Part shown: one piece after another, positions 1 to 6,514 of the stretch | Numbering within the stretch: position 1 is the first letter of the stretch | Layout of the letters: each line of letters opens with the position of its first letter | Assembly (NCBI GenBank): GCA_029287875.1 | Contig: JARFQH010000211.1 | Coordinates: 1-14,219, forward strand | Length of the DNA stretch: 14,219 nucleotides | Source: Desulfobacteraceae bacterium | Lineage (GTDB): Bacteria > Desulfobacterota > Desulfobacteria > Desulfobacterales > SG8-13 | Direction of reading: 5' to 3' | Notes under the pieces: generated by a model | Seen by the model: only the letters and a program-made list of their open reading frames with translations | The model's database searches: none | What the model was told of the DNA's origin: nothing | Program-made: the position numbers and the translations under genes

Positions 1-277
1 TCAGGTTTCGGGTTTCAGGATTTGGGGTTTGCTGACACCTGACACCTATAACCCTATTCCCGATGATTCAAGTGGTTTCACTTTAACGACCCATCTTCGC
101 ATCTTGCGGGGAAGTTACGATCTAAGACTCTAATTGATCGGTTCCGGGTCCAAAGTTTACAACCGGTGGATACCGATATGCAAGTCTCGACTTTACAAAC
201 CGCTCAGAGTCTTTATATTCTTAAGCATTTCAAACCGTTTTTATTTACATTCATTTTAGGCGGACGAAAGGAAGGGC
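1..277. other. Non-coding leader region upstream of the ferritin-like gene
   Basis: I see no convincing gene here. The first 60 bases are low-complexity: GGTTTC-type hexamers recur and TGACACC occurs twice in tandem near 33-46. Further on, two related blocks, GTTTACAACCG (about 156-166) and CTTTACAAACCG (191-202), form an imperfect direct repeat upstream of the gene at 278. AAGTG and CACTT (70-82) could form a small hairpin. No RNA gene or terminator was recognised. Confidence 0.5.
192..221 (+). promoter_or_regulatory. Possible sigma70-type promoter of the ferritin-like gene
   Basis: TTTACA (192-197) and TATTCT (216-221) are separated by 18 bp and lie about 57 bp before the start codon at 278. 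They match the consensus hexamers at five of six and four of six positions. The match is modest in an AT-rich stretch, so this is a weak call. Confidence 0.25.
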
Positions 278-757
278 ATGATGAGGTACGATTTTAACGC
301 AGATGAAATTTTTGAGATGGCCGAACAGATGGAAAGAAACGGCGAGAAATTCTACAAGAGCGCAGCTGCCACGATCGGCGACGAAGCGCACAAAAAGCTT
401 TTGCTGGAATTGGCTGCGATGGAAGTTGACCATGAAAAAACATTTAAAGCCATGCGCAGCGATTTAAAAGCCGCCGAAAAATCTGCCACAGTTTTCGATC
501 CCGAAGGCGAGGCCGCTCTTTACCTGCGCGCCCTGGTCGACACCCGCGTCTTCTTCGAAAAAAAGGTCGATGTTTCCTCGATGGAGAAAATTTTAAAAGC
601 CGCCATTGAAGCGGAAAAAGATTCAATCGTTTTCTATCTCGGCATGAAAAATGCCGTACCGGAGAAATTCGGTCAGGATCGAATCGAGGGAATTATAAAA
701 GAGGAGATGGGGCACATCCGATTGCTGAGCCGGGAGCTGACCCAACTGAAAAAGTAG
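278..757 (+). CDS. Ferritin-like diiron (rubrerythrin-domain) protein
   Basis: This 159-residue soluble protein belongs to the ferritin-like superfamily. The diiron ligand pattern is complete: a glutamate near residue 19 in MERNGEKFY, E49xxH52, a second-half glutamate near 113 in EAEKDSIVFY, and E143xxH146. These positions suit a four-helix bundle of the rubrerythrin type. There is no C-terminal rubredoxin domain, so it is not a classical rubrerythrin. Proteins of this kind usually act in peroxide or iron handling in the cytoplasm of anaerobes. ATG codons at 278 and 281 both follow the purine-rich AAAGGAAGGG (267-276); the second gives better spacing. The gene runs convergently toward the CRP/FNR regulator with only 23 bp between stops. 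Fold confidence is high; the exact substrate is not known. Confidence 0.85.
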   Translation: MMRYDFNADEIFEMAEQMERNGEKFYKSAAATIGDEAHKKLLLELAAMEVDHEKTFKAMRSDLKAAEKSATVFDPEGEAALYLRALVDTRVFFEKKVDVSSMEKILKAAIEAEKDSIVFYLGMKNAVPEKFGQDRIEGIIKEEMGHIRLLSRELTQLKK

Positions 758-780
758 ATGGAACGATAAATCAGAAACTG

Positions 781-1470
781 TCACTCCGGAACCTTTCCCT
801 GTATCGATATGTCTTCCAGACCTGCGCGGTTCAGAATCCGAATGTTCCGGCCGCTGACTTCGATCAATCCCTGGCCGGCCATTTTGGCGAAGATGCGTGA
901 CAAGGTTTCCGGGATCGTGCCCAGTAGACTGGCCAGCTGTCCCTTGGAAATCGGCAAGACCGCCCCTTCGGGATCCTCCTGTTCGTCTGCCAGTAGCAGG
1001 AGATAGGATGCCAGGCGGCCCGGCACCTCCTTTAGCGACAGGCTTTCAACTTGAACCGCGAACTGGCGCAGCCGCATCGATAGCACGGCGAGCATTTTCA
1101 GGGCCAGCGACGGGTTGCGGGATATGAGGGCCACAAAGGCATCCCGGGGAAAAAACAGTAAGCGGCTGTCAGCCAGCACTTCCGCATTGGCAGGAAATGA
1201 TCGCCCCGCAAACACGGCCACTTCACCGAACGGTTCTCCCGGACCGATGATGTGAAGGATCTGCTCCTTGCCGTCCGGTGCAAGCTTAAAAACCTTTATC
1301 AGTCCGTCGATGACGATGTAGAAACCGTTGCCCTGATCTCCTTCGAAAAAGACCGATTCCCCCTTGGTGAAATCCCGCTTGACGGCAATCTGACGAACTT
1401 CTTCCAACTGGGCAGGCGAAAGGCCGCTGAATGCGGATATATTTGCTATAATTTCAATTACTTTTTTCAT
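781..1470 (-). CDS. hcpR: CRP/FNR-family regulator, HcpR-like
   Basis: A 229-residue transcription factor. Residues about 12-130 form a cyclic-nucleotide-binding-like beta barrel (including GEPFGEVAVFAG at 78-89), followed by a dimerisation helix and a C-terminal winged helix-turn-helix. The recognition helix is near 186-196 with IPETLSR, an E..SR pattern typical of FNR/DNR-type readers of TTGA half-sites. It contains no cysteine, so it cannot carry an FNR-type Fe-S cluster; known HcpR and DNR proteins instead sense NO through haem. It is divergent from hcp, and the shared region has two TTGAC-N4-GTCAA palindromes, hence the HcpR assignment (inference). The start chosen is ATG at 1470, behind an AAGGTG ribosome site; a GTG at 1476 is the alternative. 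The family is certain; the exact subfamily is likely. Confidence 0.85.
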   Translation of the reverse strand: MKKVIEIIANISAFSGLSPAQLEEVRQIAVKRDFTKGESVFFEGDQGNGFYIVIDGLIKVFKLAPDGKEQILHIIGPGEPFGEVAVFAGRSFPANAEVLADSRLLFFPRDAFVALISRNPSLALKMLAVLSMRLRQFAVQVESLSLKEVPGRLASYLLLLADEQEDPEGAVLPISKGQLASLLGTIPETLSRIFAKMAGQGLIEVSGRNIRILNRAGLEDISIQGKVPE

Positions 1471-1501
1471 AAACACCTTTTTTGCGACATACCACCGGTT
1501 T

Positions 1502-1515
1502 TTGACCTATGTCAA
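1502..1515. promoter_or_regulatory. HcpR-type operator 1
   Basis: A perfect palindrome, TTGAC-CTAT-GTCAA, followed directly by TGCAT (1516-1520). It lies 31 bp upstream of the regulator's ATG (1470) and is well placed for autoregulation. The half-site TTGAC agrees with what I recall of the HcpR signal described for Desulfovibrio, as distinct from TTGAT for FNR. Confidence 0.75.
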
Positions 1516-1572
1516 TGCATATCACCGTCGACTGATATAAAAATCGATTCACCGAGGCAAAAATACGATTGG

Positions 1573-1586
1573 TTGACTTAAGTCAA
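1573..1586. promoter_or_regulatory. HcpR-type operator 2, upstream of hcp
   Basis: A second perfect palindrome, TTGAC-TTAA-GTCAA, again followed by TGCAT (1587-1591). Its centre is 71 bp from that of operator 1. A possible -10 hexamer, GATTAT (1606-1611), would put the transcription start near 1618-1621. The site would then be centred close to -40, the usual class II activation position for FNR-family proteins. The site is clear; the promoter geometry is inference. Confidence 0.75.
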
Positions 1587-1681
1587 TGCATGGTCACATG
1601 CCAGTGATTATGTTGTCCTCAAGAATTTAGCGGCGAAAGCATATTCGATTTTTTTAAACCCCAAGAATAAGGAGAAGGATC

Positions 1682-3307
1682 ATGTTTTGTTTTCAGTGTG
1701 AACAGACGTCAAAAGGCGAAGGCTGTACGAAAATCGGCGTATGCGGCAAGAAGCCCGAAGTTGCGGCTCTTCAGGACCTGTTAATCTATGCCATCAAAGG
1801 CCTCTCACAGTATGCGGTCGAGGGCCGCAAAGTCGGGGTCATTGACCTTGAGGTCGACAGGTTTACCTCCAAGGCACTTTTTTCGACCCTCACCAACGTT
1901 GATTTCGATCCGGCCCGCTTCGTCGAACTGATCAATGAAACCGTCAAACACCGGGAAGCCCTCAAGGAAAAGGTGCGGTCTGCCGGCGGAAAAACCGGTT
2001 TCACGGAAGGCCCGGCCGTTTTCAAGCCGGAAAGCTCATTGGAGGCAATGGTAAATCAGGGTGAAAAAGTCGGTGTAAAGTCGGACCCGGATATCAATCC
2101 CGACATACTGTCACTCAAGGAACTTCTGGTTTACGGGCTCAAGGGCGCGGTTGCCTACGCCGATCATGCCGCCATCCTGGGGCAGGAGGACGAACGGGTG
2201 TACGCTTTCATGCACGAAGCTCTGGCGGCCACCTTGGACGGCTCGCTCGGTGTCGAAGAAATGGTCGGCCTGGTGTTGAAGTGCGGTGAGATCAATCTGC
2301 GGGCCATGGAGCTTCTGGATGCGGCCCATACCGGCACTTACGGCCACCCGGTTCCCACCCCGGTCTCTCTGGGTGCTAAGAAAGGCAAGGCCATTCTCGT
2401 GTCCGGGCACGATCTCAAAGACCTGGAGTTGCTTCTGCAGCAGACCGAGGGAAAAGGGATCAATGTTTACACCCACGGTGAAATGCTGCCCTGCCACGGC
2501 TACCCCGGATTGAAAAAATACCCGCACTTCTTCGGACACTACGGGACGGCCTGGCAGAACCAGGCCAAAGAATTCGCCAAATTTCCCGGGGCTATTCTGA
2601 TGACCACCAACTGCATTCAGAAGCCGCAGGAGTCGTATAAAGACAACATTTTTACCACCGGTCTGGTCGGCTGGCTGGGGGTTGCCCATGTCTCCAAGGA
2701 TTTCACCCCTGTAATCCAAAAGGCGCTAGAAATGCCTGGATTCACAGAGGATGTCGAGGGCAAGAGTGTGCTGGTGGGTTTCGGCCGCAACGCGGTTTTG
2801 GGTGTTGCCGACAAAGTCATCGAGGCGGTCAAGAATAAGGCCATCCGGCATTTCTTCCTGGTGGGCGGCTGCGACGGCGCCAAACCGGGCCGCAGTTATT
2901 ACACCGAATTTGTTGAAAAAGTGCCCGAGGACTGCGTGGTTCTCACCCTGGCCTGCGGCAAGTTCCGCTTCTTCGACAAAGACCTGGGCGACATCGGCGG
3001 TATTCCCCGACTGCTGGATATCGGGCAGTGCAACGATGCCTATTCGGCGGTTCAGATCGCCGTGGCTCTGTCGAAGGCGTTCGATGTCGGCGTCAATGAC
3101 CTGCCACTCTCGATGATTCTGTCCTGGTACGAACAAAAAGCCTGCGCCATCCTTCTGAGCCTGCTTTACCTCGGGATCAAAGATATCCGGCTCGGGCCGA
3201 GCCTACCGGCTTTTGTGTCTCCCAACGTACTGGATGTACTGGTTAAAAACTTCAACATCATGCCGATCAAAACGCCGGACGAAGATCTGAAGGCAATCCT
3301 CGGCTAA
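1682..3307 (+). CDS. hcp: Hybrid cluster protein (Hcp, hydroxylamine/NO reductase)
   Basis: A 541-residue hybrid cluster protein, close to the length of Desulfovibrio vulgaris Hcp (553). The N-terminal cysteines C3, C6, C15 and C21 have the exact spacing of the Desulfovibrio [4Fe-4S] cubane site. All hybrid-cluster ligands are visible: H243, E267, C311, C397 (the persulfide cysteine, in VGGCDGAKPGRSYY), C425 (LACGKFRF), C450 (GQCNDAYSA), E484 and K486 (WYEQK). The enzyme is cytoplasmic and reduces hydroxylamine in vitro; in E. coli Hcp acts in NO detoxification. A good ribosome site (AAGGAGAAGG) precedes the ATG. Two TTGAC palindromes upstream and the divergent regulator point to NO-responsive control. 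The Fe-S protein at 4278 may be its electron donor. The assignment is secure. Confidence 0.97.
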   Translation: MFCFQCEQTSKGEGCTKIGVCGKKPEVAALQDLLIYAIKGLSQYAVEGRKVGVIDLEVDRFTSKALFSTLTNVDFDPARFVELINETVKHREALKEKVRSAGGKTGFTEGPAVFKPESSLEAMVNQGEKVGVKSDPDINPDILSLKELLVYGLKGAVAYADHAAILGQEDERVYAFMHEALAATLDGSLGVEEMVGLVLKCGEINLRAMELLDAAHTGTYGHPVPTPVSLGAKKGKAILVSGHDLKDLELLLQQTEGKGINVYTHGEMLPCHGYPGLKKYPHFFGHYGTAWQNQAKEFAKFPGAILMTTNCIQKPQESYKDNIFTTGLVGWLGVAHVSKDFTPVIQKALEMPGFTEDVEGKSVLVGFGRNAVLGVADKVIEAVKNKAIRHFFLVGGCDGAKPGRSYYTEFVEKVPEDCVVLTLACGKFRFFDKDLGDIGGIPRLLDIGQCNDAYSAVQIAVALSKAFDVGVNDLPLSMILSWYEQKACAILLSLLYLGIKDIRLGPSLPAFVSPNVLDVLVKNFNIMPIKTPDEDLKAILG

Positions 3308-3319
3308 ATTATTACTGCA

Positions 3320-3359
3320 GGGGCGTTCCGGACGTTTTTGCTGGAATCCGGAATGCCCC
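3320..3359 (+). terminator. Strong hairpin downstream of hcp (possible terminator or attenuator)
   Basis: GGGGCGTTCCGGA (3320-3332) pairs with TCCGGAATGCCCC (3347-3359) across a 14-nt loop. Twelve of 13 positions are Watson-Crick pairs and the last is G-U. It starts 12 bases after the hcp stop. No U-tract follows the stem, so it is not a textbook intrinsic terminator; it may reduce readthrough or stabilise the hcp mRNA. Confidence 0.6.
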
Positions 3360-3394
3360 CAAGCGACACGACGATCTAAAGGGGGAAACCCGCC

Positions 3395-4123
3395 ATGAAA
3401 TGTCCGGGTCAGGATACGCTCTACTGGAAGCCGGGTGCCATCTTCGAGGTGAACTGTCCGAACTGCGACCGACAGGTGGAATTCTTCAAGGATGACACCT
3501 CCCGTAAATGCAACCATTGCGGGCACCGTTTTGTGAATCCCAAGATGGACTTTGGTTGTGCGGCTTACTGCCAGTATGCCGAACAATGCCTGGGAACCCT
3601 TCCAGAGGAAGTTCGGGCGCAAAAGGAGGACCTGCTCAAGGATCGGGTGGCGGTGGAGATGAAACGCACTTTTAAACGTGATTTCAAACGGATCGGTCAG
3701 GCCACGCGGCGCGCTCGCTATGCCGAACGCATTGCCGGAAAAGCGCGCGGTACGCTCCCGGTCGTGCTTTGTGCCGCCTATCTGCGGGATATCGGCGCCC
3801 CGCAGGCCATGAAAAAATTTGGAGACACGGCGGAAGACCATTTGGAACAGGAAAGTCCGGTGGTTGCCAGAGAGATTCTCACCGCATTGCAGGCGAAAGA
3901 TCCGCTCATCGATGCTGTTTGCGCCATTGTCGGTCACCATCTTGCCCCGGGTTCGGACGCGCCACCGGATCACAAGATTGTTTACGATGCGGACTGGGTG
4001 GCACAGATGGAAGAACGTATCAAGTCGCAGCCACTGGATGACGGTCAACTATCCGACCGGATCGAAGCAGAGTTGCTGACGGCAGCGGGCAAAGAAGAGG
4101 CGCGCGCTGTTTTGCTAAGATAG
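3395..4123 (+). CDS. Zinc-ribbon plus degenerate HD-domain protein
   Basis: A 242-residue protein with two parts. Residues 18-45 form a zinc ribbon (C21xxC24 and C39xxC42), followed by a further cysteine set at C55, C59 and C65. Residues about 95-205 resemble an HD phosphohydrolase helical domain: RARYAERIAG, then VLCAAYLRDIG at 124-134, VGHHL at 179-183 and a late aspartate near 198-200. In a normal HD protein the motif would read HD; here it is R131-D132. The expected first histidine of the fold aligns with about Q102. Two of the metal ligands are therefore probably missing, suggesting a binding or sensory role rather than hydrolysis. A purine-rich ribosome site (AAAGGGGGAAA) precedes the ATG. 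It sits between hcp and a ferredoxin-like gene, so a role in the same stress response is plausible. No specific function is known to me. Confidence 0.75.
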   Translation: MKCPGQDTLYWKPGAIFEVNCPNCDRQVEFFKDDTSRKCNHCGHRFVNPKMDFGCAAYCQYAEQCLGTLPEEVRAQKEDLLKDRVAVEMKRTFKRDFKRIGQATRRARYAERIAGKARGTLPVVLCAAYLRDIGAPQAMKKFGDTAEDHLEQESPVVAREILTALQAKDPLIDAVCAIVGHHLAPGSDAPPDHKIVYDADWVAQMEERIKSQPLDDGQLSDRIEAELLTAAGKEEARAVLLR

Positions 4124-4171
4124 GATGCACAAGGGGAAAGGGAAATCAGAAAAATAGCGCGGAGGTGGACT

Positions 4172-4294
4172 TTGTCAGCCGCAGAAGTGACGGCGCAGAC
4201 CTGCCACGCCCTGGGTGTGATAGAAACAAAGATGCGGTCAAGGATCATTCCAGGATGGCCAATAGAGAGGGTATACCATGAAAGTCAAACGTAA
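4172..4294 (+). CDS. Possible 40-residue leader ORF overlapping the Fe-S protein gene
   Basis: GGAGG (4161-4165) lies six bases before a TTG at 4172. It opens a 40-codon frame that ends at 4294, overlapping the next gene by 17 bases. The translation begins LSAAEVTAQTCHALG and contains RSRIIPGWP. A second frame, GTG 4165 to TGA 4281, is also open, so this may be chance. If real, it would be translationally coupled to the gene at 4278. I do not recognise it. Confidence 0.2.
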   Translation: MSAAEVTAQTCHALGVIETKMRSRIIPGWPIERVYHESQT

Positions 4295-5033
4295 AATCAT
4301 ACAGATCGACGAAGAAAAATGCGACGGTTGCGGACAGTGCGTTCCGGCCTGCGCCGAAGGTTCTCTCGAGCTTGTGGACGGCAAGGTGAGAGTGGTGTCC
4401 GAAAACCTGTGTGACGGCTTGGGCGCCTGCCTCGGCGAATGCCCCAACGGGGCGTTGAAAATTATCGAACGCGAGGCCGAGGAGTTTGACGAAGAGGCGG
4501 TTGAAGAATACCTGGCCGAAAAGGAGAAACAGGAAAAATTGCAAAACCGCATGATCGGCGGCGGGTGCCCTTCGGCTCGCATCCAGCAGTTCGATCGCGT
4601 GACGTCTTCTGAGAGCCCTCGACCCTCACCGGTCGAAGCAGAGGACCGATCCGCCCTAACGCACTGGCCGGTGCAGATTCGCCTGGTGCCGCCGACCGCC
4701 CCTTTTTTGAAAGGCGCCGAACTTCTGGTTCTGGCGGACTGCGTGCCGGTGGCCTTTCCAACGCTTCATCGCGATTTTCTCGAGGGCAAAGCCGTCATGA
4801 TGGGCTGCCCGAAGTTCGACGATGCCCAGAGCTATATCGACAAGTTTGCCCAGATTTTTCGAACGGCCGGAATCAAGAATGTCACCATCGTTGTGATGGA
4901 AGTTCCGTGCTGTTCCGGCCTGCCCATGATCGTCAGGAAAGGCCTTGAGGCTTCCGGCCAAACCATTCCAGTGGAAGAGATTGTGGTCAGTACCAAGGGT
5001 GCCATACTGAGTCGGGCGGCCGCTATCAATTGA
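4278..5033 (+). CDS. Ferredoxin-like Fe-S protein with C-terminal cysteine domain (FrdX candidate)
   Basis: A 251-residue protein. The N-terminal 60 residues are a two-site ferredoxin fold. The first motif is complete: C15, C18, C21, C25. The second reads C45-x5-C51-x3-C55, with leucine (L48) where the second cysteine should be, so that site can hold at most three cysteine ligands. Residues 65-92 are a charged, Glu-rich linker. From about 130 onward is a separate domain with C155, C177 and a C211-C212 pair. The layout fits a cytoplasmic electron-transfer protein. In Desulfovibrio an Fe-S gene called frdX shares the HcpR regulon with hcp, and this gene is a candidate counterpart by position; I could not verify homology. 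The ATG follows AGAGAGGG. Fold confidence is high, role moderate. Confidence 0.8.
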   Translation: MKVKRKIIQIDEEKCDGCGQCVPACAEGSLELVDGKVRVVSENLCDGLGACLGECPNGALKIIEREAEEFDEEAVEEYLAEKEKQEKLQNRMIGGGCPSARIQQFDRVTSSESPRPSPVEAEDRSALTHWPVQIRLVPPTAPFLKGAELLVLADCVPVAFPTLHRDFLEGKAVMMGCPKFDDAQSYIDKFAQIFRTAGIKNVTIVVMEVPCCSGLPMIVRKGLEASGQTIPVEEIVVSTKGAILSRAAAIN

Positions 5034-5069
5034 GAATGATGCTCAAAATAGTCTTTACAGTGCCATTGA

Positions 5070-5096
5070 AATATGACAATTAATAATTTTCATATT
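5070..5096. promoter_or_regulatory. 27-bp near-perfect palindromic operator upstream of dfx
   Basis: An odd-length palindrome centred on base 5083, with half-sites AATATGA-C-AATTA and TAATT-T-TCATATT. Twelve of 13 symmetric pairs match; the only mismatch is C5077/T5089. It lies in an AT-rich island 81 bp before the desulfoferrodoxin start. A TTTACA (5054-5059) just upstream could be a -35 element. The half-sites do not fit the Fur or PerR 7-1-7 boxes I know, so the regulator is unknown. Confidence 0.6.
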
Positions 5097-5176
5097 GCTC
5101 AGAGCGTGCAGACCCATCGTCCTTTTTCAAAACGGGCGTTTACCTTTAACCTCAATCCATGAAGAGGAGGAAAAGC

Positions 5177-5551
5177 ATGGCGGAACAATTGCAGGTTTAC
5201 AAATGTGAAGCTTGTGGAAACATCGTCGAGGTTCTGCACGGCGGCGAAGGTGAACTGGTGTGCTGCGGGAAACCGATGGTCCTGATAAAGGAGAACACGG
5301 TTGATGCGGCCAAGGAAAAACACGTTCCGGCTATCGAGAAAGTCGAGGGCGGATACAAGGTCAAAGTCGGCAGTGTGCCGCACCCCATGGAAGAAAAGCA
5401 CTACATCGAGTGGGTGGAGTTGATCGCAGACGGTAAAGCCTACCGACAGTTTCTTAAACCGGGCCAGACTCCGGAGGCGATTTTCAAGATCGACGCCGCC
5501 AGCGTGTCGGCGAGGGAGTACTGCAATCTGCACGGGCTCTGGAAAGCATAA
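5177..5551 (+). CDS. dfx: Desulfoferrodoxin (superoxide reductase, two iron centres)
   Basis: A 124-residue class I (2Fe) superoxide reductase, which reduces superoxide to hydrogen peroxide without making oxygen. The small N-terminal desulforedoxin-like domain has C10, C13, C29 and C30 for an Fe(Cys)4 centre. The catalytic centre II ligands are H49, H69, H75, C116 and H119, the same numbering as in the well-studied Desulfovibrio protein. E47 and K48, which assist catalysis, are present (EKHVP). The start at 5177 is set by GAGGAGG at 5164-5170; an in-frame ATG at 5159 overlaps that site and is rejected. It is the first gene of the same-strand redox cluster and follows the 27-bp palindrome. Electrons would come from a rubredoxin encoded downstream. 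The assignment is secure. Confidence 0.97.
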   Translation: MAEQLQVYKCEACGNIVEVLHGGEGELVCCGKPMVLIKENTVDAAKEKHVPAIEKVEGGYKVKVGSVPHPMEEKHYIEWVELIADGKAYRQFLKPGQTPEAIFKIDAASVSAREYCNLHGLWKA

Positions 5552-5665
5552 TCAACCCCCAATTGCCGGTTTCCTCGTTGGCATTTTCATACAGGAACCG
5601 GAACCGTTGCAGACGCGTATCGTCGCTAACGGGCATCTGAACTCCAAAAAAAGGAGGTGATGGCC

Positions 5666-5821
5666 ATGCCAAGTTGGAAATGCCACAATTGTGGATATAC
5701 GTTTGATGCCGATAAACCGCCGGACACCTGCCCGTCCTGTAAAGAAAAGTGCGAATTTCTGGACAACTCCTGTTACACGCCCGACTGCCAGGCGGATGGG
5801 GTCGATAAACGGATAAAGTAA
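5666..5821 (+). CDS. Seven-cysteine rubredoxin-like mini-protein
   Basis: A 51-residue protein starting MPSWKCHNCGYTF. C6xxC9 and C22xxC25 (TCPSC) form a rubredoxin-type iron or zinc knuckle pair. The spacing between pairs is much shorter than in ordinary rubredoxin (about 30), resembling the rubredoxin domain at the end of rubrerythrins. Three extra cysteines follow: C29, C36 and C41. The start at 5666 is set by AAGGAGGT (5651-5658); the in-frame ATG at 5660 is only one base from that site. The stop at 5821 leaves 14 bases before the flavodoxin gene, so the two are co-transcribed. It may pass electrons to or from desulfoferrodoxin, or simply bind zinc. The gene is real by ribosome site, composition and context; the function is inference. 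Confidence 0.8.
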   Translation: MPSWKCHNCGYTFDADKPPDTCPSCKEKCEFLDNSCYTPDCQADGVDKRIK

Positions 5822-5835
5822 AAGGAGAGGCGAAC

Positions 5836-6276
5836 ATGGCGAAGGCGCTTGTCGTGTATACTACACGCACCGGTGAGACTCAGAAAATAGGCGAACTGAT
5901 TGCGGAAGGGATTCGAATTTCCGGTCATGAAGCCACGCTTGCCAGCGACAAGGAAATCAAGAAGACCTCCGATCTCGAAGGGTATGATGCCTATGTCTTC
6001 GGCTCGGCAACCTACCACGGCGATCTGATGCAGGGCATGAAGACGCTCCTGTTTCTGGCGGAAAAAGCCCAACTCGATGGGAAGATCGGCGCAGCTTTCG
6101 GTGCGTTCGGATGGAGTGGCGAGGCGCCGGGACGTATTTACGGAACCATGGAAAACATCTTTAAAATGAAGATGGTCAAAGAACCGCTGATGCTCAAATC
6201 CAGTTCACTCGGAGGCGGCCTGCAGATGGCCCAGGATTATGGACGCCAAGTGGCCAAAACGATGGCGTCCTCTTGA
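5836..6276 (+). CDS. Flavodoxin
   Basis: A 146-residue flavodoxin, a small FMN-binding electron carrier of the cytoplasm. The phosphate-binding loop is TTRTGETQK at 9-17 (T-x-T-G-x-T). The other flavin-contact regions are FGSATYHGD near 55-63 and GAFGWSGEAPGR near 90-103. The last segment closely resembles the matching stretch in the flavodoxin domain of the flavodiiron protein encoded at 8016 (FGSYGWSGEA), so the two may be related by duplication or by recruitment to the same partner. AAAGGAGAGG precedes the ATG. It probably shuttles electrons within the oxygen-defence cluster. Confidence 0.92.
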   Translation: MAKALVVYTTRTGETQKIGELIAEGIRISGHEATLASDKEIKKTSDLEGYDAYVFGSATYHGDLMQGMKTLLFLAEKAQLDGKIGAAFGAFGWSGEAPGRIYGTMENIFKMKMVKEPLMLKSSSLGGGLQMAQDYGRQVAKTMASS

Positions 6277-6307
6277 TCGAGCCAAGCGAAACTGAAAGGA
6301 GATCGCT

Positions 6308-6514
6308 ATGCCCACGACACCTCAGCATTGTCCCGGTTTTACAAGTTTAAAAAACCTCAAGTCGTTTATGTGCAAGTGCCCTGCGTGCGGCGCCGAAAAG
6401 GAAATCTTTTCCGATGAATTCGACCGGACGCATAAATGTAACAAATGCGGTAAGGAAATCGATTTTACACAGTGTACTCTGGAAGGGGGAGCCGGGACAA
6501 CGGAACCCGCGTAA
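6308..6514 (+). CDS. Small zinc-ribbon protein
   Basis: A 68-residue protein with CKCPACG near 22-28 and CNKCG near 44-48. Together these make a CxxC...CxxC zinc ribbon; an isolated cysteine lies near the N-terminus (C8) and another near C56. There is no transmembrane segment or signal peptide. The ribosome site GAAAGGAGATC lies just upstream and the gene is 31 bases after flavodoxin. The ribbon resembles that in the HD-type protein at 3395 in style only. It might be a metal-binding regulator or a rubredoxin-like carrier; I do not recognise a named family. Confidence 0.7.
   Translation: MPTTPQHCPGFTSLKNLKSFMCKCPACGAEKEIFSDEFDRTHKCNKCGKEIDFTQCTLEGGAGTTEPA

Noticed and set aside
1594..1607. 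TCAC-N6-GTGA palindrome near the hcp promoter
   Set aside because: The half-sites are in the reverse order to a CRP site (TGTGA-N6-TCACA), and a better-supported operator pair is next to it.
2111..2719. Long minus-strand open frame of about 200 codons inside hcp
   Set aside because: It is fully antisense to hcp, which has every cluster ligand; the translation shows no recognisable domain.
3203..4048. Minus-strand open frame of about 281 codons over the end of hcp and the HD-type gene
   Set aside because: It spans the intergenic hairpin and two real genes on the other strand, and its translation shows no domain.
5566..5601. Inverted repeat CCGGTTTCCT/AGGAACCGG after dfx
   Set aside because: It needs a bulge and a 17-base loop and lacks a T-run; too weak to call a terminator.
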